In this document: positions 8,209-17,560 of the stretch, one piece after another
Position numbering within the stretch: position 1 is the stretch's first letter
Layout: every line of letters starts with the position of its first letter
From: Domibacillus robiginosus
Lineage (GTDB): Bacteria; Bacillota; Bacilli; Bacillales; Domibacillaceae
Length of the DNA: 64,000 nucleotides
Assembly: GCF_000966195.1 (NCBI RefSeq)
Contig: NZ_LAHL01000015.1
Span: 1-64,000 of the forward strand
Direction of reading: 5' to 3'
Made by a program: the position numbers and the translations under genes
The notes under the pieces: model-generated
Told to the model about the DNA's origin: nothing
What the model saw: only the letters and a program-made list of their open reading frames with translations
Database searches by the model: none

Positions 8209-9069
8209 ATGAAACTGATTGCTATTGATTTGGATGGCACCTTGCTGTCCCCGGAAATGGAGATTACAAAAGAAAGTGTTGAAGCACTGAGAAAAGCACA
8301 GAGCCAGGGGGATATTGTCATGATTTGCTCCGGCCGGGCTCCAGAAGATATTCAACAAATCCTTAAAAAGTTTGACATTTCATGTCCTTTGGCAGGAAGC
8401 AACGGAACAGTTGTTCAAGTCAATGAAAGTGTTTTGGAAAGTATCTCGATGGATAGAAAAGATATTGTAAAGATTGCAGAAAAACTAGATGAAGACAGGG
8501 TTCCACATCGGATCTATACCAACCATGGGATTTATGTGCCCGCAGACTGGTCAGAACGAGTAGCGTTTGCTGTGAAAAAGGATCAGATCAAAGTTGAAGG
8601 ACTTCCGGACGAAGTTTATCAGAGAATCACTGAACAACCACAAAAATCTAGTCTCATTAACTATTTTAATCACTATAGTGAATTGTTTAACAAGAAGGAC
8701 TTGACGGTTCAAAAATTCTTTGTGCTAACGTTAAACAGCAGCATTAAAACAGAGTTACTTGCTTATTTCGGGGAAGTTTCGAGCATTGTCGTCACTTCTT
8801 CAGGCCCTTTAAATATTGAAGTGATGGACCAAAACGGAAATAAAGGGAATGCGCTGAAAAAAGTAGCTGAATACTACGGTATTCCTCTGGATGACACCGT
8901 GGCCATTGGAGACAACTTTAACGATATCCCAATGCTTGAGTTGGCTGGCCTCTCAGTGGCAATGGGGAACGCAGACCCTCTAGTAAAAGAAATATGTGAT
9001 ATTATTACACATTCAAATGATCAAAACGGTGTAGCTTATGCAATAAATCAATATATACTGGATAAGTAA
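8209..9069 (+). CDS. Cof-type HAD-IIB phosphatase
   Basis: 286-aa haloacid dehalogenase-superfamily hydrolase. Motif I is DLDGT (nucleophile D7, acid D9), a C2B-type cap domain occupies roughly residues 85-185, and motif IV is GDNFNDIPML near residue 240. Such enzymes remove phosphate from sugar phosphates or cofactors with magnesium. ATG 8209 is preferred because AAGAGGTG lies 6 nt upstream; the GTG nine bases earlier overlaps that site. It stands alone between two terminators. The substrate cannot be told from sequence. Confidence 0.88.
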   Translation: MKLIAIDLDGTLLSPEMEITKESVEALRKAQSQGDIVMICSGRAPEDIQQILKKFDISCPLAGSNGTVVQVNESVLESISMDRKDIVKIAEKLDEDRVPHRIYTNHGIYVPADWSERVAFAVKKDQIKVEGLPDEVYQRITEQPQKSSLINYFNHYSELFNKKDLTVQKFFVLTLNSSIKTELLAYFGEVSSIVVTSSGPLNIEVMDQNGNKGNALKKVAEYYGIPLDDTVAIGDNFNDIPMLELAGLSVAMGNADPLVKEICDIITHSNDQNGVAYAINQYILDK

Positions 9070-9198
9070 ATAAAAGACTCCATTAAGTTCTTATATCAGT
9101 TTAGAAGCAGATCATATCTTGTACAAAAATGTCTTTTAAGCGGAATTCATTTTATTAAATGCCAAACACGTTACCAATAAGCTAATAAAGTTTTAAGG

Positions 9199-9239
9199 AA
9201 TGAAGCAGCTCATTCAAATGTAGTTGCTTCATTTTTTTT
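9199..9239 (+). terminator. Terminator after the HAD phosphatase gene
   Basis: AATGAAGCA / TGCTTCATT arms followed by eight T residues. Confidence 0.75.
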
Positions 9240-9277
9240 GATATATACTAAAATAAAAATAGTTTGGAGAAGCAGCA

Positions 9278-9677
9278 ATGGAAACGATCATTAAAGAGCT
9301 AGCCTGGAAGTATAAGGAATAAAGTGATGTGGCCTAATAAAAGTTTTGAGCACATTATGTTAAAAGGTGATGATGACGGCCTGCGTTTTGGTGTATATAA
9401 CAAAACAATGTTAATTTCAGTTGTCTCTCTTTTTATAGAGGGTGAGGAGGCTCAATTCAGAAAATTTGCTACTCTTCAGGAAGAGCAAGGAAAAGGGTAT
9501 GGCAGTCAGCTGCTAAACTATATCATAAAAGAAGCAAAAAGCAGAGGCGCAAAAAGGATCTGGTGTAATGCTAGAAAAAATAAAGTAGACTTTCATAATA
9601 AATTTTGGTTTACAGAGTCAGGCTCTGAGTTTGAAAAAAACGGAAAGGAATACGCTATAGTGGAAAAGTATTTGTAA
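9278..9677 (+). pseudogene. GNAT acetyltransferase with a broken N-terminus
   Basis: A good ribosome site (TTTGGAGAAGC) leads to ATG 9278, but that frame (METIIKELAWKYKE) hits a stop after 14 codons. The rest of the protein continues in another frame from 9324 (GTG), giving 117 aa with the acetyl-CoA loop EQGKGYGSQLL and the KNGKEYAIVEK C-terminus of small GNAT enzymes. The residues MWPNKSF at the start of the second frame are where the first helix should continue, so a frameshift has removed part of the fold. A shortened protein from GTG 9324 remains possible. Confidence 0.65.
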
Positions 9678-9733
9678 TCTTTTCGTATATGCATAAAAAA
9701 AGAAATAGCCACCATAGGAAGAAGGATGAGAAA

Positions 9734-10417
9734 ATGAGCGACTTTACAATTGAAAAACAGCTCCCATACTATGAACAATTTTACCAGTCTATTAAAAGAA
9801 TGATATTTGAAGGGAAATTTAAACCGGGAGAGCGGATTATTGAAAATCAGTTAGCAAAAGAGTTTGGGGTAAGCAAAACCCCCGTCAGGGAAGCCATTCG
9901 TCTTTTAGAGAAAGACGGACTTGTCGTGATGGATGAAAAGTCTAGAATTATCGTATATGAGCCGACTTTGAAGGACGTAGAGGAAATTTATTTTTGCCGG
10001 ATGGCGCTTGAATCCTTTGCTGTTGGATTAACAACGCAAATTGCCACAGAAGCTAATATAGAAGAAATAGAAGAAATCTTACTGAAGACAGAGCAAGCTA
10101 TTAATGATTCACTAGATGCTAATAGCATCATCACATTAAATGAACAATTTCACAGTTTAATTATTCAATACACTCAAAATCGCCGACTTCAAAAGCAGCT
10201 AAACGATTTAAAGTCGCTTATGTATTTTTTCCGCATTTTAAATTTTCAAGGAGAAAATCGAGCGGAAATTATTTTAAAACAGCACCGCCATATATTTTCG
10301 TATATAAAAAAGAGAGAAGAGGAGCAGGCCTCTTCAGCCATGATGGAGCATTTAAAACTTGATCTGGAGCACCTTACTAATGTTCTAACCAATTCAGCTG
10401 ATACGACCAAACCATGA
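9734..10417 (+). CDS. GntR-family regulator, FCD subfamily (tartrate dehydrogenase-linked copy 1)
   Basis: 227-aa regulator with an N-terminal winged helix (LAKEFGVSKTPVREAIRLLE near residue 43) and a C-terminal FCD domain (LNEQFHSLIIQYTQNRRL near residue 137). ATG 9734 follows GGAAGAAGGATG, better placed than the in-frame ATG 45 bases upstream. It lies 194 bases upstream of a tartrate/D-malate dehydrogenase in the same direction but is separated from it by its own terminator, so the two are probably independently transcribed and linked by control. Same family as the regulators at 5966 and 53169. Ligand expected to be a small hydroxy-acid. Confidence 0.88.
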   Translation: MSDFTIEKQLPYYEQFYQSIKRMIFEGKFKPGERIIENQLAKEFGVSKTPVREAIRLLEKDGLVVMDEKSRIIVYEPTLKDVEEIYFCRMALESFAVGLTTQIATEANIEEIEEILLKTEQAINDSLDANSIITLNEQFHSLIIQYTQNRRLQKQLNDLKSLMYFFRILNFQGENRAEIILKQHRHIFSYIKKREEEQASSAMMEHLKLDLEHLTNVLTNSADTTKP

Positions 10418-10439
10418 TTAAATAATTCATGGTTTTTTG
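10409..10439 (+). terminator. Terminator overlapping the GntR stop codon
   Basis: AACCATGA / TCATGGTT arms followed by TTTTTT; the left arm contains the last codons of the GntR gene. Confidence 0.75.
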
Positions 10440-10519
10440 CTTGTATCTAGGAGAATAAAAATGAAAAATTTTAAAATTTCAAAAATATCTTGCGTAGAAA
10501 ATCGTTTTCAATTAAGATA

Positions 10520-10555
10520 AAAACATAAATCGGTCGACCGGATACCAGATACCGA
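10520..10555. promoter_or_regulatory. Palindrome upstream of tartrate dehydrogenase 1
   Basis: CGGTCGACCG, a perfect 10-bp palindrome, is followed by the direct repeat GATACC-A-GATACC, 60-90 bases before the start. It may be the operator of the upstream GntR protein, but no second copy was found to confirm it. Confidence 0.35.
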
Positions 10556-10611
10556 ATTTAGATTTTTGAAAGTTTTATCATCTTATTAAAGAAAAGGTGA
10601 GGAGAGATAAA

Positions 10612-11709
10612 ATGAAAGCGTTAAAAGTTGCGAACATCCCGGGGGACGGAATAGGAAGAGAAGTAGTACCCGCAGCAGTCGAGGTTTTAAAAACGATATC
10701 TGACATTCATGGCGGATTAAAATTTGAATTTACCGATTTTCCCTGGAGCTGTGAATACTATTTGGAACACGGTAAGATGATGGCGGATGATGGCATGGAA
10801 AAACTTAAGGATTTTGATTCCATCTTTTTAGGTGCAGTAGGTAATTTACAGCTTGTACCCGACCATGTGTCTTTGTGGGGCTTGCTTATTAAGATCCGGC
10901 GCGAATTTGAGCAGCAGATTAACATACGACCTGCTAAAGTGCTAAAAGGCATTCGTTCACCGCTTATAAATCCAAAAGATTTTGACCTTATCGTAGTACG
11001 GGAAAACAGTGAAGGGGAATACAGCTCAGTTGGCGGAAATATTTACAGCGGTGATGATGAAATAGCCATTCAAAATGCTGTGTTTTCAAGAAAAGCTACT
11101 GAAAAAGCCATGCGCTATGCGTTTGAATTAGCAAAAAAGCGGAAGAAGCACGTAACAAGCGCAACCAAGTCTAACGGAATTACGTTCTCTATGCCATTTT
11201 GGGACAATGTGTTTAAAGATGTAGCGAAAGACTATCCAGATATCCAGAATGATTCTCAGCATATTGACGCGTTGTCTGCCTTTTTTGTCACACAGCCTGA
11301 TCGTTTCGATGTCATTGTGGCCAGCAACTTATTCGGAGACATTTTAACGGACCTGGGTGCAGCTATTATGGGCAGTATTGGAATCGCACCAGCAGCTAAC
11401 ATTAATGTAAATGGAAAATACCCATCTATGTTTGAACCTGTACATGGATCTGCTCCTGATATTATTGGAAAAGGAATTGCAAATCCAATTGGACAAATTT
11501 GGACGGCTAAAATGATGCTGGATCATTTTGGCGAACAGGAATTAGGTAGTACATTATTAAATGTTATTGAAAGTGTAACAAGTGATGGATTTTTAACACC
11601 TGATATTGGTGGGAAAAATACTACCAAAGAAGTAACAGACGAAATCATTAAACGGCTTAAAAAAGTAGACAAAAAAGGCTTAGAAGCTATTGAAGTCAAT
11701 CATCTTTGA
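10612..11709 (+). CDS. Tartrate / D-malate dehydrogenase family enzyme, copy 1
   Basis: 365-aa NAD-dependent beta-decarboxylating dehydrogenase of the isocitrate/isopropylmalate family, tartrate dehydrogenase branch. Visible family blocks: GDGIGREVVPAA near residue 10, NIRPAKVL near 105, RENSEGEYS near 130, and VASNLFGDILTDLGAA near 238 with the metal-binding aspartates, then FEPVHGSAPDI. Enzymes of this branch turn D-malate into pyruvate or meso-tartrate into D-glycerate plus CO2. ATG 10612 is preferred over GTG 10597 because AGGTGAGGAGAG lies between them. A paralogue is at 51810, also beside a GntR gene. Confidence 0.88.
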   Translation: MKALKVANIPGDGIGREVVPAAVEVLKTISDIHGGLKFEFTDFPWSCEYYLEHGKMMADDGMEKLKDFDSIFLGAVGNLQLVPDHVSLWGLLIKIRREFEQQINIRPAKVLKGIRSPLINPKDFDLIVVRENSEGEYSSVGGNIYSGDDEIAIQNAVFSRKATEKAMRYAFELAKKRKKHVTSATKSNGITFSMPFWDNVFKDVAKDYPDIQNDSQHIDALSAFFVTQPDRFDVIVASNLFGDILTDLGAAIMGSIGIAPAANINVNGKYPSMFEPVHGSAPDIIGKGIANPIGQIWTAKMMLDHFGEQELGSTLLNVIESVTSDGFLTPDIGGKNTTKEVTDEIIKRLKKVDKKGLEAIEVNHL

Positions 11710-11805
11710 TGAATCATGATTAAGTCAAAGGAATGTAACTGAAAGAATGATACGCTGACTGGTGTTAATTTACAGAAAAATAGGTTTGTTTTCTAGCTGC
11801 AAACA

Positions 11806-11845
11806 TAAAAAAACCGGGTCTTGTATGAGGCCCTGGTTTTTTTAT
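11806..11845 (+). terminator. Terminator after tartrate dehydrogenase 1
   Basis: AAAAAAACCGGG and CCCTGGTTTTTTT arms, T run at the end, about 95 bases after the stop. Confidence 0.8.
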
Positions 11846-12196
11846 GTTATTCAATTTATGCAGCCCTTTATAACATAAAGCGGAATGAAAGTCGGAGAGT
11901 ACAAAAAATTATTTAAAAAGTGAAAAGCGTTCCGAAATCCTTGAAATGTGTGCATTTAACAGTGTTTTTTGTTCAATTTATCAACATGCAGGAAAATCCT
12001 ATATAAAGTAAAAAAGATGTATTTTACAATAATGACATACGAAAAAGGGGTGTTCGGTCAAACGTGCAATTATCGATTATGTATTCCATCAATCATAATG
12101 CTGATCAGCATCTCCTCATATATCCTTGTAGCTTCATTTTAGCTTCGCAGGATCATGTATCGAATTTTTTACTTTTATCAATTAGGAGAGTGAAAG
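11846..12196. other. Spacer before the GH105 gene
   Basis: No coding sequence recognised. A TGCTGATCAGCA palindrome near 12100 is the only structure noticed. Confidence 0.4.
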
Positions 12197-13225
12197 ATGG
12201 TTAAACTTGTTTTTGATGAGAATGAAGTAAAGAACAAAATAGGTAAAGTGATTGAACGGACTATGAAAATGGATTATGGATGGGACTGGCCAGGCGGAGT
12301 AGCTTTTTTCGGTATTGCTGAAGCATTTGAAGCCACCGGAGAGGAGAAATATTTACATTTTCTTAAGAACTGGATAGATAAGGAACTTGAAGACGGTTTA
12401 CCACTATTATCTGTAAATGCTTGTGCCATCGGCCACACGCTTCTTACTTTATACAAGGCTTCAGAAGAAGAAACGTATTTGAACTATGCAATGGAAATGG
12501 CCGATTTTTTATTAAATGATGCAGACAGATTTGCAGATAGTATTTTACAGCACACGGTTAACGGAGGAAAGGACGTATTTCCCGAGCAGGCATGGGCAGA
12601 TACGATGTTTATGGCGGGATATTTTCTTTTGCGAATGGGCCATATGTTAGATCGAAATGATTATTTTGAATTTGGCTTGAAACAATATCACGGACACGAG
12701 CAGTTTTTACAGGATGAAACCACAAATTTATACTATCACGGCTGGGACAATGTTGCTCAAAATCATATGTCTGGCGTTTTTTGGGCAAGAGGAAACAGCT
12801 GGGCAGCTTATACGATGGCAAGAGCATTAGAGTTAATCAAAGTACAGCATCCGTCTTATATGATTATTGCTGATTCTCTTCGTGATCAGTTGAGTGCCCT
12901 GGTCCGTTTGCAATCGAAAACGGGACTCTGGCATACGGTTTTGACAGATTCTGATTCTTATCAAGAGACATCGGCGTCCGCTGGCATTGCTGCTGCGCTG
13001 CTATCTAGAGGCAAATTGTACAATGAATACACCCAGAGATCGATTGAAGGGATTTTTAGCCAGATCAAAGAAGATGGATCCGTAGCAAGTGTCTCTGCAG
13101 GAACAGCTGTAATGGATGATGCAGAAGGGTACAAGCAGGTTCCGTATAAAAGAGTTCAGGGCTGGGGACAGGGATTAACATTAGCTTTCTTATCAGCACT
13201 GTTAAAACAAAAAACAAAGAATTAA
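12197..13225 (+). CDS. Unsaturated glycuronyl hydrolase, GH105/GH88-like
   Basis: 342-aa protein resembling the YteR/YesR family, alpha/alpha-barrel hydrolases that remove an unsaturated uronic acid from rhamnogalacturonan or related oligosaccharides left by lyases. Conserved blocks include WDWPGGVAFFG near residue 28, a PEQAWADTMFMAGYFLLRMG block near residue 131 that holds the likely catalytic Asp, WARGNSWAAYTMARALE near 195, and the KRVQGWGQG C-terminus. No signal peptide is seen, so it acts in the cytosol. No lyase or transporter gene is nearby, which is unusual for such genes. RBS AGGAGAG precedes the ATG. Confidence 0.85.
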   Translation: MVKLVFDENEVKNKIGKVIERTMKMDYGWDWPGGVAFFGIAEAFEATGEEKYLHFLKNWIDKELEDGLPLLSVNACAIGHTLLTLYKASEEETYLNYAMEMADFLLNDADRFADSILQHTVNGGKDVFPEQAWADTMFMAGYFLLRMGHMLDRNDYFEFGLKQYHGHEQFLQDETTNLYYHGWDNVAQNHMSGVFWARGNSWAAYTMARALELIKVQHPSYMIIADSLRDQLSALVRLQSKTGLWHTVLTDSDSYQETSASAGIAAALLSRGKLYNEYTQRSIEGIFSQIKEDGSVASVSAGTAVMDDAEGYKQVPYKRVQGWGQGLTLAFLSALLKQKTKN

Positions 13226-13239
13226 TGCGGTTAAACAAC

Positions 13240-13276
13240 AAAAAGAACGAAATTAACATTCTTTCGTTCTTTTTGC
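13240..13276 (+). terminator. Terminator after the GH105 gene
   Basis: 13-bp AAAAAGAACGAAA / TTTCGTTCTTTTT stem, 15 bases after the stop. Confidence 0.85.
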
Positions 13277-13711
13277 TATTTTTTATTCAAAAGAGCACGC
13301 GTCTTGTTTCAAAAATTTCTTATTCCTTACAAATTTTCCGGCAGCCATTTCAAGAAGCTTTAATGAACACATTTATGCCGGGGATAGCAGCCTGTACTTG
13401 TCTTAATTTGTAAGGTAGATCCATTTGTATATAGCCACAAAACAAGAGGTGTTTTGAACAGCTTGACGCTCTGAACAACTCAAACGTACTTGAAGGTAAA
13501 TGGGAAATTTGTGAAAATGATGGAATAAAGACAGTAAAGGATCTTTTCAAGAAATGGCTCGTATTCCATCAACTATAGCGAGTAATGAAGCCTGCTTTGC
13601 GACTGGCTTGAAAAAGTAAATGACAAAAAAGAAACAGTTCCCAGGCAAGAGAGTACTATTCTGTTTTAACTCCCTTGGTTAAAAAGACTGAACCAGGAGA
13701 AAAAGCCATCC
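13277..13711. other. Spacer, possibly decayed coding sequence
   Basis: Only short open frames. One plus-strand frame around 13445-13575 reads like protein (EQLDALNNSNVLEGKWEIC) but has no start site or recognised family. Confidence 0.3.
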
Positions 13712-14272
13712 CTAACCTTCCTGCTTCCCATCTCCACGAAAAGACAGCCGATGAAAGGTATTAATAAACACAAACAATTCTTCTCCCGTTACCTTCCCCG
13801 AATCAGCAGCCAGGGGAAGGTACATAGCCTGGTAGGTTTCCGGCACCCAGATATAGTGATGGACATACTCTGTGAGAACAAAGCCGCATGATTGCCAAAA
13901 GTGGATACGCCTTTTATTATCTGGTGTTTCTTCTGACTCAGCCTCAATGATTAATTTTTGATACCCCTCATCACCTGCTTTCTTTCGCAGGTAATCAACA
14001 AAATGTTTGCCCAACCCTTGATCTCGCTTTTTGGGGGATACAGCCAAATAGTCGATGATCATCACCCGATCAAGTGCGAGTTTCCCTGTAAGAGCCATCG
14101 CAACTGCCGCCGACTCATCGTACGCCACATGAAGCTCGGCAATTCCCTGTGTAAACATATTTTTGATGATCTTAACTGGCTTGGCTCCCTTATCTCCAAA
14201 TGCCTCCATATAAAGAGGACTCGCGTCTTGCCAGAGGTCATCGTTCCAGGCGCTAACAGTTTTAATTTTCAT
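13712..14272 (-). CDS. GNAT-family N-acetyltransferase
   Basis: 186-aa acetyl-CoA-dependent acyltransferase. The acetyl-CoA pyrophosphate loop is KKRDQGLGKHFVDYL near residue 80, followed by the LIIEAESEE beta-bulge strand and the RRIHFWQSCGFV segment near residue 120, as in typical GNAT folds. The substrate is unknown. A single gene on the minus strand with no operon partner; an AGGAGAAAT ribosome site precedes the ATG at 14272. Confidence 0.8.
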   Translation of the reverse strand: MKIKTVSAWNDDLWQDASPLYMEAFGDKGAKPVKIIKNMFTQGIAELHVAYDESAAVAMALTGKLALDRVMIIDYLAVSPKKRDQGLGKHFVDYLRKKAGDEGYQKLIIEAESEETPDNKRRIHFWQSCGFVLTEYVHHYIWVPETYQAMYLPLAADSGKVTGEELFVFINTFHRLSFRGDGKQEG

Positions 14273-14399
14273 AAAGATTTCTCCTGCCTACTTTATTGTT
14301 CCTATTTTACCACCAAATCCGGGTTTTACTAACTTACCGGTGAATCTTTCCTCCTTTTATATTTATATATTTAATTTAAGAAGTATTTTTCCATTTTTT

Positions 14400-14870
14400 T
14401 GATTTTCCTGCTTTTAAATTACTGGTCGACTGTACAGTACATTGTAAAAGCTATTGGCGGAGGATGTCCGATTGATAGGGAGCACAAGCTGGGGTAACGA
14501 TATCTCAGAAATAAACCAAACGCTTGCTAGGAAGAGTTTAGAGCCGGGAAAACAGAAGAGACTGGGATCACTGCTGTCCTTGTATATGAAGCAGTAAGGA
14601 ACAATAAATTATTTGAAAACCAGCCCGGTTCCCGAAATTTACAAATGCAATTCATCACGAGCAACGAGACCATTGAAGATTAAAGGAGAAGTTTAGCGTT
14701 AGGAAAGTGGTTGTTGAACCAAGAGATTATGTACTCGCAGATGCAGAGGGAATGGATAAAATGATTCACACAAGCAGCCTTGAACAAAGAAAGAAGCAAA
14801 AAAAATACATGAACCCACTAATTGGGAATAAAACTCAAATTTGCTATTGCCATTTTGAGCTAGTTATATA
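14400..14870 (+). pseudogene. Decayed coding sequence of unknown family
   Basis: Protein-like stretches occur in different plus frames without a start or continuous frame: AVLVYEAVRNNKLFENQPGS near 14575, and VEPRDYVLADAEGMDKM near 14715 continuing for about 55 codons. The reading suggests a broken gene of about 150 codons. I do not recognise the family. Confidence 0.35.
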
Positions 14871-14907
14871 AATCGATTCCATTTAGAAGGAAAATTCAGA
14901 TATTACA

Positions 14908-14951
14908 TTGACAAAGGTATATAGCACACTTACAATTGAAAACGATTATCA
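14908..14951 (+). promoter_or_regulatory. Promoter with Fur-like box for the metal ABC operon
   Basis: TTGACA (14908-14913), 17-bp spacer, TACAAT (14931-14936) make a good sigma-A promoter. Immediately downstream TGAAAACGATTATCA (14937-14951) matches the 7-1-7 Fur consensus TGATAAT-N-ATTATCA at 12 of 14 defined positions, over the expected transcription start. Iron-dependent (or related metal) repression is inferred. Confidence 0.75.
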
Positions 14952-14972
14952 TAATCAGGAGGAACCAACACC

Positions 14973-16598
14973 ATGTTTAATGAAAAAAGTAAACGAAATA
15001 TCTTACTAACAACTGTATTTGTTTTAATTCTGTCAACGCTATTACTTGGTTGTACAAATACTAGCAGTGATGATTCAGCGTCAAAGGCGGATCATGACAA
15101 CATGCTTACAATTGCCTGGCCGCGGGATGTAGGCGAAATGAACCCACATGTTTATAATCCTTCACAATTATTTGCTCAGTCAATGGTGTATGAACCGTTA
15201 GTGAGCTACGGTGATGGGGGAGAGCTAAAACCGCATCTGGCTGAGTCATGGGACATTTCTGAAGACGGAAAAGTATATACGTTTCACCTGCGTCAAAATG
15301 TGAAATTTGCTGATGGAACAAGTTTTAATGCAGACATTGTTAAAAAGAATTTTGATACGATACTAAATCATATGGACTTACATAGCTGGTTGGGATTCCT
15401 TACGAAAATCGATCGTACAGAAGTAATCGACGAACATACTTTTAAAATGACATTAACTGAACCATACTATCCAACGATTCAGGAGTTAGCTGTTGTTCGG
15501 CCTGTTCGTTTCTTAGGTGAAGCTGGATTTCCGGAAGATGGTGACACATCAAATGGGGTTGTGGAAGCGGTCGGTACAGGTCCATGGATTTTAGATGAGT
15601 ATAAAGCGGATGAATATGCCGTTTTTAAACGGAATGAAAATTATTGGGGTGAGCTCCCAGAAGTAGAAAAAATTCAAGTCAAGATCATTCCTGATGCGGA
15701 AACAAGAGTACTTGCGTTTGAGAAAGGTGAGCTAGACTTAATTTATGGAGAAGGAACGATCAGCTTAGATGCCTTTAAACAATTGGAATCTACCGAAAAG
15801 TATGAAACGAGTATTTCTGATCCAGTTGCGACGAGACTGCTTGTTATGAATACAAAGAGAGAACAGCTTGCTGATGAACGTGTTCGTCAAGCGCTGCATT
15901 ATGGATTTAATAAAGAGGCAATGGTTGATGGAATTACTTCAGGATTAGAAGAAGCAGCAGATCATATTTTACCAACAAACTTCCCTTACACTTCCAAAAT
16001 TGACGTAATGTCAGTTGATTACGATGTGGAAAAAGCAAAATCGTTATTAGACGAGGCCGGCTGGACACTTCCTAAGGGAAAAACAGTTCGCGAAAAAGAT
16101 GGACAACCACTTGAAATAGAATTGATGTATGATTCAGCAGAACTAATTCAAAAAGCCATGGCAGAAACCCTACAATCAGAATGGGCAGCTATTGGTGTTA
16201 ATTTGAAAATTGTTGGTGTAGAACTAGCTGATCAAGTGCAAAGATTTAAAGATAATAAATTTGATATTAATATCTACAGCAACTTCGGGGCTCCTTATGA
16301 TCCACATACATTTGTAAATATTGTGGCAACCGAAGGATATGGGTTTAGTGAAGCTATTTCCGCTTATCCGAACAAAGATGAATTACTTGAGCAAATGGCA
16401 CGGGTTCCACAGACAACTGATGATGAGGAACGTCAACAGCTTTACTCCACTGTTTTATCATCATTGCAAGATCAGGGAGCAATTGTTCCTGTTTCTTATC
16501 TCAAGAAAACAGCGATTTATAAAAAGGATATCACTAATTTCACTTTCTCTGCTAATCGTGACGAACATCCATTCACGGGAATTAGCATTAAACAGTAA
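14973..16598 (+). CDS. Nickel/metallophore-type ABC transporter substrate-binding lipoprotein
   Basis: 541-aa cluster C (SBP_bac_5) binding protein. A lipobox LLLGC with the modified cysteine at C27 anchors it to the outer face of the membrane. It opens with TIAWPRDVGEMNPHVYNPSQ, and near residue 175 carries ELAVVRPVRFLGEAGFP. The RPxRFL motif with its arginine is typical of the NikA/CntA branch that binds nickel chelates or opine metallophores rather than peptides. First gene of a five-gene operon; AGGAGGAA lies before the ATG. Fur-box control supports metal uptake. Ligand (Ni-histidine, staphylopine-like, other) is not decided by sequence. Confidence 0.85.
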   Translation: MFNEKSKRNILLTTVFVLILSTLLLGCTNTSSDDSASKADHDNMLTIAWPRDVGEMNPHVYNPSQLFAQSMVYEPLVSYGDGGELKPHLAESWDISEDGKVYTFHLRQNVKFADGTSFNADIVKKNFDTILNHMDLHSWLGFLTKIDRTEVIDEHTFKMTLTEPYYPTIQELAVVRPVRFLGEAGFPEDGDTSNGVVEAVGTGPWILDEYKADEYAVFKRNENYWGELPEVEKIQVKIIPDAETRVLAFEKGELDLIYGEGTISLDAFKQLESTEKYETSISDPVATRLLVMNTKREQLADERVRQALHYGFNKEAMVDGITSGLEEAADHILPTNFPYTSKIDVMSVDYDVEKAKSLLDEAGWTLPKGKTVREKDGQPLEIELMYDSAELIQKAMAETLQSEWAAIGVNLKIVGVELADQVQRFKDNKFDINIYSNFGAPYDPHTFVNIVATEGYGFSEAISAYPNKDELLEQMARVPQTTDDEERQQLYSTVLSSLQDQGAIVPVSYLKKTAIYKKDITNFTFSANRDEHPFTGISIKQ

Positions 16599-16615
16599 GT
16601 AGCAGGAGGACCCCC

Positions 16616-17560
16616 ATGGGCACCTATATATTAAAACGAATTTCGTCCATCATCCCAGTTTTTCTACTGGCCGCGCTGCTTACGACTGGGATGATTCACC
16701 TTTCACCGGTAGATCCGGCCGAGGCCTATTTAACAGCAGCTCATATCCAGCCAACCGATGAGATGTTGGCCCAGAAAAGACATGAGTTTGGTTTAGATCA
16801 ACCATTCTTCATTCAATATGTAAACTCTATTATAAAGATATGCCAGCTTGATTTTGGCATATCTTATATTTCGAATAAGCCCGTTTGGGACGAAGTGATT
16901 TACCGAATACCAGCGACCATCCAGCTTGCGCTTGGGAGCTTATTCCTAGCGGTAGTTGTGAGTGTGCCGCTTGGCTTTCTGGCAGGAGTAAAGAAAGGTA
17001 GTGCAGTTGATCACTTTAGCCGGTTACTTTCCTTTTTCGGAGCTTCCATTCCTTCTTTTTGGCTGGGTTACCTATTGATTTTTTTCTTTTCTGTAAAGCT
17101 TGATCTTTTCCCGGTTGAGGGGACTGGAACATGGCAGCATCTTGTGCTGCCTTCCATTACACTGGCCCTCCCCTTAATTGCGATGTATACAAGACTGTTG
17201 CGTGCTAGCATTCTTGAAAATGTACAAGAGCCCTATGTGCTGTTTGCCCGTACAAGAGGACTTAAAGAAAGAACGATTATGGCCAAGCATGTTTTGAGGA
17301 TAGCTATTTCTCCAATGATTACTGGGCTGGGGATGAATCTTGGAAAACTGCTGACAGGAACAATTATTGTTGAGACCGTTTTTTCTTGGCCGGGGTTTGG
17401 GCGTTATTTTATCGAAGCGATTTTTAACCGCGATATACCTGTTATTCAATGCTACGTGCTCATTGCAGCTAGCTTATTTATTTTGAGTAACTTAATTGTT
17501 GATCTTATTCAAATGTATGTTGACCCACGCATTTCCAGGAAAGAAGGTCAGCATCGATGA
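16616..17560 (+). CDS. ABC transporter permease (NikB/CntB-like)
   Basis: 314-aa inner-membrane permease of the DppB/NikB type with six predicted helices. The cytoplasmic EAA-type loop reads FARTRGLKERTIMAKHVLR near residue 205. It follows the binding protein by 17 bases with an AGCAGGAGGA ribosome site and overlaps the next permease gene by four bases (ATGA). Together with the partner permease it forms the membrane channel of the importer. Confidence 0.88.
   Translation: MGTYILKRISSIIPVFLLAALLTTGMIHLSPVDPAEAYLTAAHIQPTDEMLAQKRHEFGLDQPFFIQYVNSIIKICQLDFGISYISNKPVWDEVIYRIPATIQLALGSLFLAVVVSVPLGFLAGVKKGSAVDHFSRLLSFFGASIPSFWLGYLLIFFFSVKLDLFPVEGTGTWQHLVLPSITLALPLIAMYTRLLRASILENVQEPYVLFARTRGLKERTIMAKHVLRIAISPMITGLGMNLGKLLTGTIIVETVFSWPGFGRYFIEAIFNRDIPVIQCYVLIAASLFILSNLIVDLIQMYVDPRISRKEGQHR

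Noticed and set aside
16321-16602. 93-codon plus-strand frame inside the end of the substrate-binding protein gene
   Set aside because: Out-of-frame shadow of a well-supported coding region.
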